Translations under genes and position numbers: made by a program
Part shown: positions 17,357-25,206 of the stretch, piece by piece
How positions within the stretch are numbered: the stretch's first letter is position 1
Layout: each line of letters starts with the position of its first letter
Source: a candidate division Zixibacteria bacterium SM23_81
Lineage (GTDB): Bacteria > SM23-81
DNA: 64,000 nucleotides
Direction of reading: 5' to 3'
Assembly (NCBI GenBank): GCA_001304015.1
Contig: LJUY01000010.1
Location: 31,507-95,506, forward strand
Notes under the pieces: model-generated
The model's input: only the letters and a program-made list of their open reading frames with translations
Told to the model about the DNA's origin: nothing
The model's database searches: none

Positions 17357-17385
17357 AATATATGCTGATGAAGTCGTCTTGTCAA
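17357..17385 (-). promoter_or_regulatory. Promoter of the iron-sulfur flavoprotein gene
   Basis: TTGACA (17380-17385), exactly 17 bases, TATATT (17357-17362) on the minus strand, about 60 bases before the ATG. Confidence 0.85.
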
Positions 17386-17460
17386 GCATCCAGGCATTGC
17401 CAAATGTGGCTGAGCGTGCCTCACCGGGATCTCGGGTTCCCGTTTCTCCCAAAACCGACA

Positions 17461-17563
17461 AAAAAAAGCGGGTGCCCAAGCATGGGTTCCAGAGGTGCTA
17501 GAATTACTCTCTCGGCTCGCGTAGCAGAGAAAGCCACCTCTCACATTTCGGCACCCGCTTAAA
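17461..17563 (-). terminator. Structured terminator or small RNA after the 17.6 kb gene
   Basis: On the minus strand an 11-bp perfect stem AAGCGGGTGCC/GGCACCCGCTT (arms 17550-17560 and 17466-17476) is followed by T7, as in an intrinsic terminator. Instead of a small loop it encloses 73 bases that fold further: AGAGGTG/CACCTCT (17535-17541 with 17491-17497), an inner TCTCT/AGAGA, and a CCCA/TGGG hairpin that would compete with the outer stem. It begins ~20 bases after the stop codon of the secreted-protein gene. The next gene has its own promoter further on, so this is not simply its leader. No known riboswitch class is recognised. Confidence 0.6.
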
Positions 17564-17583
17564 AAGAAGCCTTCTTTATGAAA

Positions 17584-19623
17584 TTACTTTGCGTTCATCA
17601 AAGCTCGGTCGAACTCTCCCACCGGATCGGAATCGTCCGACTCTTTGGTGACGGAGACGGCAGTCACCGAGTAGTAATAATGGGTCCCGGTGTCGCCCAC
17701 CACTCCAGTGGTGTCCAAATAGAAGAGATCCTCGGTGGAATCGATCAAGGTGCTACCCGCATCCTGGGCGGTGGTATCTCGATAGATACGATAGCGATCC
17801 ACCCATACGGGATGATCATTCAAATTCAAGGTCACCGCCGACCACTCGAGAGAGATATCGCCGCTGCTGGACTTGGAGCTGCCGTCCGAAAGAGTGGCCG
17901 ACAGATCATCAACAGCCTTAGGGATCACGTCCAGAAAGTACCCGAAAAGGTCCGCGGGTCTCACCTGCGGATTGCCCACGGAATAGTTGTCGTCGTCGAC
18001 GATATGGACCCTGTTGACAAATGGTGGTAGATCATTGTCCTCGGCGCCGTTGCCGTACTTGTAGTCCACCCACTTGTTGGACCCCAGGGGGAAAGTGACG
18101 GTGATGGTCCAGATGCTATCCCCTGCGGTGGCATCGCCGTTGAGACCCTCATCGTTAAGGGTATCCGGATTCGTCGGCAGGAAGTCCCAGGTGAGCGGAG
18201 AGACGCTACCCACGATGATCAGTGGGCTCTTCACCGTATCCACCATGCTCATGTCCACGCTGAAGACGACTGCCACAGCCTGTTCGGTCAGCTCAATGGG
18301 TGTGTAGGTAAGCTTTTGATCCGTGGTGTCGGTCACCTGGAACTGCCAGTTGCCATCGATCCAGATCCCACCCGTGTCGGTGACACCCCACTGCCATGTG
18401 TTGGCTCCATTGTCTGTCACCAAATCAAGGATGTGCGTCCAGATGTGGTCTCCGGGGGTCTCATCCCCGTTGCTTCCATCGTCGTACATGTCGTAGAGGA
18501 AACCCATGCCCCAGGATGGATCGTAGGCGTGATAGGTGTTGGTATCCCAGCTCCCCTTGAACTTGTAGCCGGGTGCATAGAGGGTATCCATGGTGTCGAT
18601 AACGCAGAAGCTCACCTGTGCGATGCCGAATCCGATGAAGCTGGCATCATCGGCGGTGGGGTCCATACCATTACCCCCCAGGTCCTTCACATTTGAGCTA
18701 ACCGTCACGGTATAGGAAACGCCATAAGTTTGGCTGCTGGTTGTTAACAGCACCTGGTCGGTGGCTAGAGACTCGGCAGCCGATACCACCAGACCATCAG
18801 TAATGGAGTAATTGGCGGGATTATAAGCCGATGTGTCCATGGCCTCGCTGAAAGTCACACTCACATGGGTCCAGTCCGTGGCGACAGCACCTTCCACCCG
18901 CGGCTTAGTTGTATCCGCTCCCACGGATCGGTGAACCAGGGTGGAGAGGGCGATCTTGGCCGTGTCGGCCCAATCGCCCGCCACGCCGTTCCAATCGTCG
19001 GACGGGTCGTTAGATGTGTCCCTGGCGTTGTCGCTGCTTCCACCTCCGGTACTCCATACCTCACACCACAGGGAGTCTGGGTTGCCGATTCTCGACCTGG
19101 CTATCTTCCACTCCAAACCCGAGGTGTCCCCCGCGCTCAGGGCTGCGCCATCTAAGCCATTAAACATAGCCCAACTACCTGCACTGTCGCTATACCCCCA
19201 AAACTGCGTGTGGTCGGTGCCATAGGGGGGGCTGTCCACCCAGCTGTATAGGCCGTACTCAGGCAAATGCGTGGCTATGCCGCGGACGCTGCGGGTCCAG
19301 GCGTCGGAGGTGGCTCCTAAGCTGCTATCTCCGTTCGTGTCCAGATAGATGACGTACTTGCCCCAGTTGGTGGTCGCGATGTCGTCGTCAATGGTGAAGC
19401 AGAAGTACCAGTAGGAACCGTCATTACACACATATAGATTGAGCAGGTCCATGTTGTCGTTGCCGGCTCCATCCGTATCGGGGTCGGCAGCCTCAAAGGT
19501 CCCATAAATGGCATCGGGAATTCCATCCATGATGGGCGAGCCAAAACCCTCAGACCATGCCCCCGAGGTCCAAACCAGTGAGCAGGCCACCAGCATCACC
19601 ATAGACAAAATGATCCTTTTCAT
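17584..19623 (-). CDS. Secreted multidomain protein (DOMON/CBM9-like, Ig-like, starch-binding-like, FN3)
   Basis: 679 residues from ATG 19623 (GGAGGAG upstream). Residues 1-25 are a signal peptide (MKRIILSMVMLVACSLVWTS). Then, in order: a CBM9/DOMON-like beta domain (~30-230, with VIYLDTNGDSSLG), a bacterial Ig-like domain of the SbsA type (DTTKPRVEGAVATDWTHVSV), two domains resembling CBM20/choice-of-anchor modules with a repeated YDDGSNGDETPGDHIWT / LNGDATAGDSIWT motif, and a final fibronectin-III-like domain. The C-terminus reads VGEFDRALMNAK, similar to the end of the 37.5 kb protein. Probably exported and surface-bound; a polysaccharide ligand is possible but unproven. Confidence 0.72.
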   Translation of the reverse strand: MKRIILSMVMLVACSLVWTSGAWSEGFGSPIMDGIPDAIYGTFEAADPDTDGAGNDNMDLLNLYVCNDGSYWYFCFTIDDDIATTNWGKYVIYLDTNGDSSLGATSDAWTRSVRGIATHLPEYGLYSWVDSPPYGTDHTQFWGYSDSAGSWAMFNGLDGAALSAGDTSGLEWKIARSRIGNPDSLWCEVWSTGGGSSDNARDTSNDPSDDWNGVAGDWADTAKIALSTLVHRSVGADTTKPRVEGAVATDWTHVSVTFSEAMDTSAYNPANYSITDGLVVSAAESLATDQVLLTTSSQTYGVSYTVTVSSNVKDLGGNGMDPTADDASFIGFGIAQVSFCVIDTMDTLYAPGYKFKGSWDTNTYHAYDPSWGMGFLYDMYDDGSNGDETPGDHIWTHILDLVTDNGANTWQWGVTDTGGIWIDGNWQFQVTDTTDQKLTYTPIELTEQAVAVVFSVDMSMVDTVKSPLIIVGSVSPLTWDFLPTNPDTLNDEGLNGDATAGDSIWTITVTFPLGSNKWVDYKYGNGAEDNDLPPFVNRVHIVDDDNYSVGNPQVRPADLFGYFLDVIPKAVDDLSATLSDGSSKSSSGDISLEWSAVTLNLNDHPVWVDRYRIYRDTTAQDAGSTLIDSTEDLFYLDTTGVVGDTGTHYYYSVTAVSVTKESDDSDPVGEFDRALMNAK

Positions 19624-19689
19624 CTCTCCTCCTTTCTGTCCCTGAGCCAATACCCAAGGAATGAAAAAGGTCACTTTCGGTATATTTTT

Positions 19690-19718
19690 ATTCTACCAGA
19701 TGAATATCCTTGTGTCAA
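19690..19718 (-). promoter_or_regulatory. Promoter of the secreted-protein gene
   Basis: TTGACA (19713-19718), 17 bases, TAGAAT (19690-19695) on the minus strand; the ATG follows about 65 bases later. Confidence 0.82.
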
Positions 19719-20063
19719 GAAATTTTTTTAAAAAATACCCGGCCCAGCAGTTTCCTTTGCATAACCTAAAAGAACAAAATCTTTACAATATAATCTCTGC
19801 CTTCTAATTTCGTGGTTACAAAAAGATCGCCAGAGCCACAGAATGCCATCCCTATGTTGCCTCGAATCTTCATTATTCACTCAGCTGTTAATTTCCGTCC
19901 GACATCACAGAGACATCACGTTACGAGGCTTCTCTGGTCCTGATGGGATAGAGGCAAAGAAGAATCCATGTTCTTATGGGGATTTGAAAAGGTCATAAAG
20001 GGCAGAGGCACATATGGTTTCCTCTTATTCTTTTAACTCGATTATGGCCCAGTGATCATTGAA

Positions 20064-20600
20064 TCAACAGGAGGGAGCGAGCCTCATCGCCTGGTCGATG
20101 GTCATAGTCTCATTATATGATCCGGCTACGGTGATCACAGTTCCCCTTGATAGCACTTTGGAACTCCTCCGTATAGCGCGCATCGAAGGGTCAGAAGATA
20201 GTGCCATCTTCATCGACAATGAGATGACCTTTATCGACATAAACGACATTCAGGCCTGGGAGGGTCTTAATGGCATTTCCCAGATCATAATTCTCAAAAC
20301 CGTTTCCTATACTCCCCGTACCAGGTGGCTCACATCCCCAGAGTTATGGACTCCGACTGCCACCGTCGAAGTTAAAATGCTAACTGGTGCCCCGGAGTTA
20401 CCTTCCTTTGTACCAATAAAGGTACTCGATCATGACATCTGAGGACCCCGATATCCTCACCAGAAAGTCGCCCGAACTCGGGTGGATTGCATACACCAGG
20501 CTCCCCTGAATGCCACAGAGAATGGATTTCTACGGCATCGTGTCCCGTCGTTCCACAGTGTAGCTTTTGCAAAGGGCACGTGTTCAAGGACACAACAGTT
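20064..20600 (-). pseudogene. Possible decayed beta-helix/secreted-protein remnant
   Basis: The 890 bases between the promoter at 19.7 kb and the one at 20.6 kb hold no intact gene. On the minus strand, short stretches in different frames look like protein: SLVYAIHPSSGDFLVRISG and MIEYLYWYKG near 20.4-20.5 kb, NAIKTLPGLNVVYVDKGHL near 20.25 kb, and SRGTVITVAGSYNETMTID near 20.1 kb. The last resembles the opening rung of parallel beta-helix proteins. Frame changes and stops between them suggest a degraded gene. The + strand frame 20059-20442 is taken as its shadow. Low confidence. Confidence 0.3.
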
Positions 20601-20611
20601 CTGTTAAACCT

Positions 20612-20639
20612 TTGAACACTCAAGATTCCCACATAATAT
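20612..20639 (+). promoter_or_regulatory. Possible promoter of the + strand envelope operon
   Basis: TTGAAC (20612-20617), 16 bases, TAATAT (20634-20639). It is the best-looking promoter upstream of the operon; the -35 is one base off consensus. Confidence 0.45.
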
Positions 20640-20877
20640 TAGGACGAGCGGGATCAGTTTTCCTAATTTGTTCCGAATTAGTTTTTACTCAATAGGTTTC
20701 GGCGACCTAGCAAATTTGAAGCAACCATCGGCAGCCCCTATGGCATACATTTTGCCGATATCCATCAATTAGGTGAAGCATCGAAACGGGAAATCAGGAA
20801 AAATTCCCGATATCGTGAAGCCACGCGGCAAGCCTCGTGGCTTAAAAAATAAGAGGTCCAATCTAGCGAGGTGGGTA
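20640..20877 (+). promoter_or_regulatory. Structured 5' leader of the envelope operon
   Basis: About 238 bases before the first ATG with four hairpins in series: CTAATT/AATTAG followed by T5 (20663-20686, shaped like a weak terminator), ATCGGCA/TGCCGAT near 20730-20760, GGGAA/TTCCC near 20790-20815, and AAGCCACG/CGTGGCTT (20819-20845). Early terminator-like hairpin plus later stems is the usual arrangement of an attenuation-type leader. No known riboswitch consensus is recognised. Confidence 0.4.
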
Positions 20878-23800
20878 ATGGTGAACGATATTTTCAAACG
20901 CTCTCACACTGCCTTCTTTCTTGCGGTGGCGGTGCTGTTCGGCGCTGTTTTAATCCCAACGTCGACTCTTGGCCAAGCCTACACGCAATTGCAGGTCTTG
21001 TTACCAGGAGAAACCGAGGCTCCTGGAACCCCAACTGGGAAATTGGGCTCCCCACAAGCGCAGACTGTACAAGTCCCTTTTACAGTCAAGGTGAGGGCCT
21101 GCGACTTATCTTGGAATACCGTGACTTCAATCACAAACATCGTACTGATCGGCTCCTCGGATGAAAGTGCCACCTTGCCGGGATCCACTCCGCTGGTCAA
21201 CGGACAGGTCAATCTGACCGTCACGCTAAACGCGGCGGGTTCGTTCACAATCTGGGCACGTGATGAGACAGATCCTACGATCCCGGAGGCGACTTCTGCC
21301 GCCGTCACAGTGTTAGCCCTACAGACCTTCCAGTTCTCCGACATTCATCAAAAGCACACATACGCCGGTGTGTCAGAATCGTATACCATCTGGGCGATGG
21401 ACCCCACCGGAAATGTGGTGACGGGATATTCAGGGCCTGTCCGCCTGAGGCAAATCACCAGTTATGGCGATGGACGCGTCTCACCCGAGGTGGTCACGCT
21501 CACGGGGGGGATCTGGTCGGGCTCGCTGACGATGTACCGAGCCGATGAGTCCAGCATCAATCGCGGCAACGTAAACCTTTTTGCATTTCTAGAAGCGAAT
21601 CCATCGATAAACGGCACCAGCGATCCCTTCATCGTGCACCCTGGTCCTTTTACGCGCGTGCAAATAGTTGTCCCCGGCCAGAATCCAGCGCCCGGAAGCG
21701 TAAGTGGAGTCTCCGGCTCACCGGCCACCCAGGGAGCTGGCCAGAACTTCAACGTTGACATCTACGCCACCGACACATATTGGAATCCAGTCCCGAGCTT
21801 TGATAATGTCCGCATCACCTCCAGCGATCCTGGAGCTAGCACTCCGGTGTCTGGTGCTTTGATGGAGGGTTTTCGGCAGTTCAGCATTTCCCTTGGCACC
21901 GTGGGATCCCAAACCCTTACGGTCACCGACCAGACCAATGGTTCCATCCAGGGAATGACCAGCACAGGAATCCCGGTCATTCCCAGTGCGCCGGATCACT
22001 TCGAGATCGATCCAATTTCCTCGCCGCTTGTGGCCGGCGAACCTGAGATCGTCACGATACGCGCCACCGATGTAGGCGGCAACACTCTTCCTGACTATCA
22101 CGGCAATGCCACATTATCGGCCAACACCGGACCTGGAAGCATTTCCCCAGAGGACATCGTCTTCAGCAACGGCGCATGGACCGGCGAGATGATCTTCCGA
22201 GGCGCAGGGGGTGCTGTTTCGTTCACCTGTTCTGACTTCGCAACACCTCCCCACACCGGGACGAGCATCAATTTTCAGGTTTTGCCGGGACCATTTGCGG
22301 GGCTTCAGGTCCTTCTGCCCGGACAGGTTCCTCAGGGCGGAACGGACTCGGGCTTCAGCGGAACCCCCTCGATCCAGAACGCCGGATCGAGCTTCAGCAT
22401 CATGGTTCGGGCGGTCGATGCCTTCTGGAACAGGGTGCCAGGTATTGACGATAGAATCGCCTTAAGTTCCAGCGATGCGTTCGCCGACATCGTGCCTGAG
22501 ACCACCCTGGTCAACGGAGAGCTCATTCTCCCCGTCACGTTGTTCAAGTCGGGCAGCCAAACCATCTCGGCTGCGGATCTCGACTCTGCCAGCATCGACC
22601 CTCATACCTCTAGCGCCGTGGAGGTCCTCACAGGGCCATACTCACGTCTTCTCATCCTGGTCCCAGGCGAGGAGCTCGCGCCGGGCACAGAGAATGGCCG
22701 CACCGGCACGGCTACCGATCAATCCATAAACTACGCCTTCACCATCACGGTATATGCTACCGACGCCTGGTGGAACCCAGTGACTGGGGTGAGCGACCTG
22801 GTCCGCATCACTTCCAGCGACCCATTAGCCGAGCTACCACAGGACACACCCTTAGTAGATGGACGAGTCGATCTGAATGTTCGATTATCCACAGGCGGAT
22901 ATCAACAGATCACCGTGTCCAACATCACTCAGCGGGGAATGCCGACCAGCACAACCGAAGTTCGTGCCATCTCCAGTGGCTTACACCTCGAGGCGGAAGT
23001 GAACCCGACCACGGTTCAGGCCGGTGAGTCATTCACCCTCACAGTGAAGGTGACCAACGACGCTGGGAGCATCATCCAGGAAATCAACTCCTTTGTAGAC
23101 GTCGAGGTGCAGAACGCGTCAACTCAAGAGCCAGGCAAGGGCACTCTGCTGACCACACGCTTCCAGCTCCTACAAGGGCAGCGTTCCATCCAGGAAACGT
23201 ACACGTTTGCAGAATCTATCATCCTTATTGTGAACGACAACCAAGGGAGCGCGCCAGCGGCCACTGACGTGATCCTCATTGAGCCAGGTCCTCCTGTGGC
23301 CATCGAAGTTGCCAGCAATCCCACCTGGGTTGGCGGAAACAAACACGCCGCGGTGAACGCTCGTGTGATGGATCTCTATGATAATGGTGTCCCCGAGCAA
23401 CCTGTAGACTTCGAGCTGATCAGCGGTTTGGGAACCCTCACGTCCATCGATTCCATAACGAACGCCGATGGGGTGGCCAGAGCCGACTTCTTAAGCCCAC
23501 GCATCCCCGAGATCAGCCGCGTCCGGGCCACTTCAAACAGTCTTGTCGCAGAGCTAGATATCGAAACGGCCCTGGTGAATCCCAACCTGCCGGGTGGAAC
23601 CGTTACCAACTACCCCAATCCGTTCCATCCCGGCGAGGCTCCCACAACGATTGCATATAAGCTCGCGGACAACGCCACCGTTGCCCTGCGAATCTACACC
23701 CTGAGTGGGGGACTGGTGCTCCGCAAAGATTTCTCATCCGGCAGGCCCGGGGGAATCGCCGGGCTCAACGAGTACAAGTGGGACGGCCGAAACGGCGCTG

Positions 23801-23901
23801 GTGACTATGTCTCCAGCGGGGGTTACGTCCTGGTCATCGAAGCCAAAGGTAGCGGCGAAACACTTCACGTCATGCGCCGCAAGATTGCGGTGGTGCGTTA
23901 A
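20878..23901 (+). CDS. Large Ig-repeat surface protein with FlgD/T9SS-like C-terminal module
   Basis: 1007 residues from ATG 20878, chosen for the GAGGTGGG ribosome site; an in-frame extension to 20773 is basic and lacks one. A signal peptide (FFLAVAVLFGAVLIPTSTLG) is followed by Ig-like/invasin-like domains. Four modules start with the same phrase, (L/V)(L/V)PGxxxxPGTxxGxxG, followed by WNPV and ITSSD motifs (near residues 35, 265, 485 and 605). The last ~95 residues, beginning NYPNPFHPGEAPTTIAY and containing YKWDGRNGAGDYVSSGGY, are a FlgD-Ig/por-secretion-type C-terminal module. Probably an exported filamentous surface protein; it heads the PorV-TPR-ExbBD-TonB operon, whose machine may export, anchor or move it. 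Confidence 0.78.
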   Translation: MVNDIFKRSHTAFFLAVAVLFGAVLIPTSTLGQAYTQLQVLLPGETEAPGTPTGKLGSPQAQTVQVPFTVKVRACDLSWNTVTSITNIVLIGSSDESATLPGSTPLVNGQVNLTVTLNAAGSFTIWARDETDPTIPEATSAAVTVLALQTFQFSDIHQKHTYAGVSESYTIWAMDPTGNVVTGYSGPVRLRQITSYGDGRVSPEVVTLTGGIWSGSLTMYRADESSINRGNVNLFAFLEANPSINGTSDPFIVHPGPFTRVQIVVPGQNPAPGSVSGVSGSPATQGAGQNFNVDIYATDTYWNPVPSFDNVRITSSDPGASTPVSGALMEGFRQFSISLGTVGSQTLTVTDQTNGSIQGMTSTGIPVIPSAPDHFEIDPISSPLVAGEPEIVTIRATDVGGNTLPDYHGNATLSANTGPGSISPEDIVFSNGAWTGEMIFRGAGGAVSFTCSDFATPPHTGTSINFQVLPGPFAGLQVLLPGQVPQGGTDSGFSGTPSIQNAGSSFSIMVRAVDAFWNRVPGIDDRIALSSSDAFADIVPETTLVNGELILPVTLFKSGSQTISAADLDSASIDPHTSSAVEVLTGPYSRLLILVPGEELAPGTENGRTGTATDQSINYAFTITVYATDAWWNPVTGVSDLVRITSSDPLAELPQDTPLVDGRVDLNVRLSTGGYQQITVSNITQRGMPTSTTEVRAISSGLHLEAEVNPTTVQAGESFTLTVKVTNDAGSIIQEINSFVDVEVQNASTQEPGKGTLLTTRFQLLQGQRSIQETYTFAESIILIVNDNQGSAPAATDVILIEPGPPVAIEVASNPTWVGGNKHAAVNARVMDLYDNGVPEQPVDFELISGLGTLTSIDSITNADGVARADFLSPRIPEISRVRATSNSLVAELDIETALVNPNLPGGTVTNYPNPFHPGEAPTTIAYKLADNATVALRIYTLSGGLVLRKDFSSGRPGGIAGLNEYKWDGRNGAGDYVSSGGYVLVIEAKGSGETLHVMRRKIAVVR

Positions 23902-23913
23902 TTAGGAGGACCC

Positions 23914-25182
23914 ATGAATTACTTTCTTAGTCATAGAAACGGCACGTTCGCCCTGGCCTTGGCTATAAGTTTCGGGCTGGCCATGGCCGGTGGAACCAGC
24001 GCACGGGCCGCAGATCAAAACGGAGGAGTGCCGGGAGACTGGCTCTCTCGTTATGCAGGAGCTCGTGCCCTAGGCTTTGGAGGAGCGTTTGTCGCTACTG
24101 CCGACGAGCCTTTGGGTGTGGTGTGGAATCCGGCAGGCCTCTCCCAGATGTTTCAGAACGGGGTCCACTTCGAGACGGCCTATCTCTTCGAAGGGACATC
24201 GATCAACGCTTTCAGCTTTGGAGTGCCTGCAAGATGGTTTCCAAGCTTCGGTCTGACCGTGCTCTCCTTGCGATCCGATGGTTTCGAGCGGACCAATGAG
24301 CTCAATGAATCGCTGGGAAGCTTTTACGAAGGGGAAATGGCCTTCTTGCTTTCCGCTTCCAAGAACCTCTCGCCACGCCTCTCGCTTGGCGCCAACGTCA
24401 AGGTTGTCCGTCAGACCATCGAGGAGTTCGACGCCGCGGGCGTTGGGGCCGACTTCGGCCTCCTCCTCTATCTCACTCCGACGTTGCGTCTAGGTACATC
24501 CCTGCTCAACGTGGGCGGGCCTAGGCTGACTCTGCGCGAAACAGATGAGGTTTATCCATTAGAGATCCGTGGTGGGCTCTCCAAAAATCTCTTTTCTGAT
24601 AGAGGTTTAATTACGTTTGAGATCGACCGACGCTCTGGACCAGGGGTGAGCTTTCACGGCGGCAGCGAGTTTTGGGTTCATCCCAGTATGGCATTGCGTC
24701 TCGGCTACTATGACGACTCCCCTACTGGAGGCTTTAGCTATCGCTTTCCACATGGCATACGTCTCGACTATGGGTTGTCTGACCACGAATTGGGCGTTAT
24801 CCACCGCATCGGGCTCTCGTTTCAGTTCGGCGGTTTCTTCGCCAGCTCTGAGGCTATCCCGCCGGTTTTTTCTCCTATCGGGGAGCAGTCAGTGACCAAG
24901 TTTCACCTGAAGGCCAAGACCAAGGCGAGCAGCAGTAACTGGAGCCTTGAGATTGTGGATAAATCCAACCAGATGGTGCGCCGTTTTAGTGGAAAAGGAG
25001 CACCTCCAGCGCACGTGATGTGGGACGGCAAGGGCGAATCAGGGCTATCTCTGCCCGATGGCCTCTACAGCTATCAACTCACGGTGGAGGATCAGGAGGG
25101 ACGGAAATTCACCGGGCCCAAAAGGACAGTCGAGATCACCACATCCGGGCCGCAAGGAACGGTGCCCATCGTCATCCAGTAA
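23914..25182 (+). CDS. PorV/PorQ-family outer-membrane barrel fused to a FlgD-like module
   Basis: 422 residues with a signal peptide ending near SARAAD. The start of the mature part, LSRYAGARALGFGGAFVATADEPLGVVWNPAGL, is the hallmark of the PorV/PorQ (UPF0164) barrel family, which in type IX secretion binds the C-terminal signals of cargo. Alternating beta strands continue to ~residue 305. From ~325 a FlgD-Ig-like module follows (MVRRFSGKGAPPAHVMWDGKGESGLSLPDG). It begins 12 bases after the Ig-repeat gene with an AGGAGG site. Pairing of a PorV-like barrel with a protein carrying a FlgD/T9SS-like tail suggests a barrel-cargo relation; no other type IX core genes are in the window. Confidence 0.82.
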   Translation: MNYFLSHRNGTFALALAISFGLAMAGGTSARAADQNGGVPGDWLSRYAGARALGFGGAFVATADEPLGVVWNPAGLSQMFQNGVHFETAYLFEGTSINAFSFGVPARWFPSFGLTVLSLRSDGFERTNELNESLGSFYEGEMAFLLSASKNLSPRLSLGANVKVVRQTIEEFDAAGVGADFGLLLYLTPTLRLGTSLLNVGGPRLTLRETDEVYPLEIRGGLSKNLFSDRGLITFEIDRRSGPGVSFHGGSEFWVHPSMALRLGYYDDSPTGGFSYRFPHGIRLDYGLSDHELGVIHRIGLSFQFGGFFASSEAIPPVFSPIGEQSVTKFHLKAKTKASSSNWSLEIVDKSNQMVRRFSGKGAPPAHVMWDGKGESGLSLPDGLYSYQLTVEDQEGRKFTGPKRTVEITTSGPQGTVPIVIQ

Positions 25183-25206
25183 ATAGAATAATAAGGAGTC
25201 GAAGGC

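Noticed and set aside
17461-17563. Known riboswitch (c-di-GMP, fluoride, cobalamin) at 17.5 kb
   Set aside because: None of the conserved cores of those classes can be matched, and the downstream gene has its own promoter after the element.
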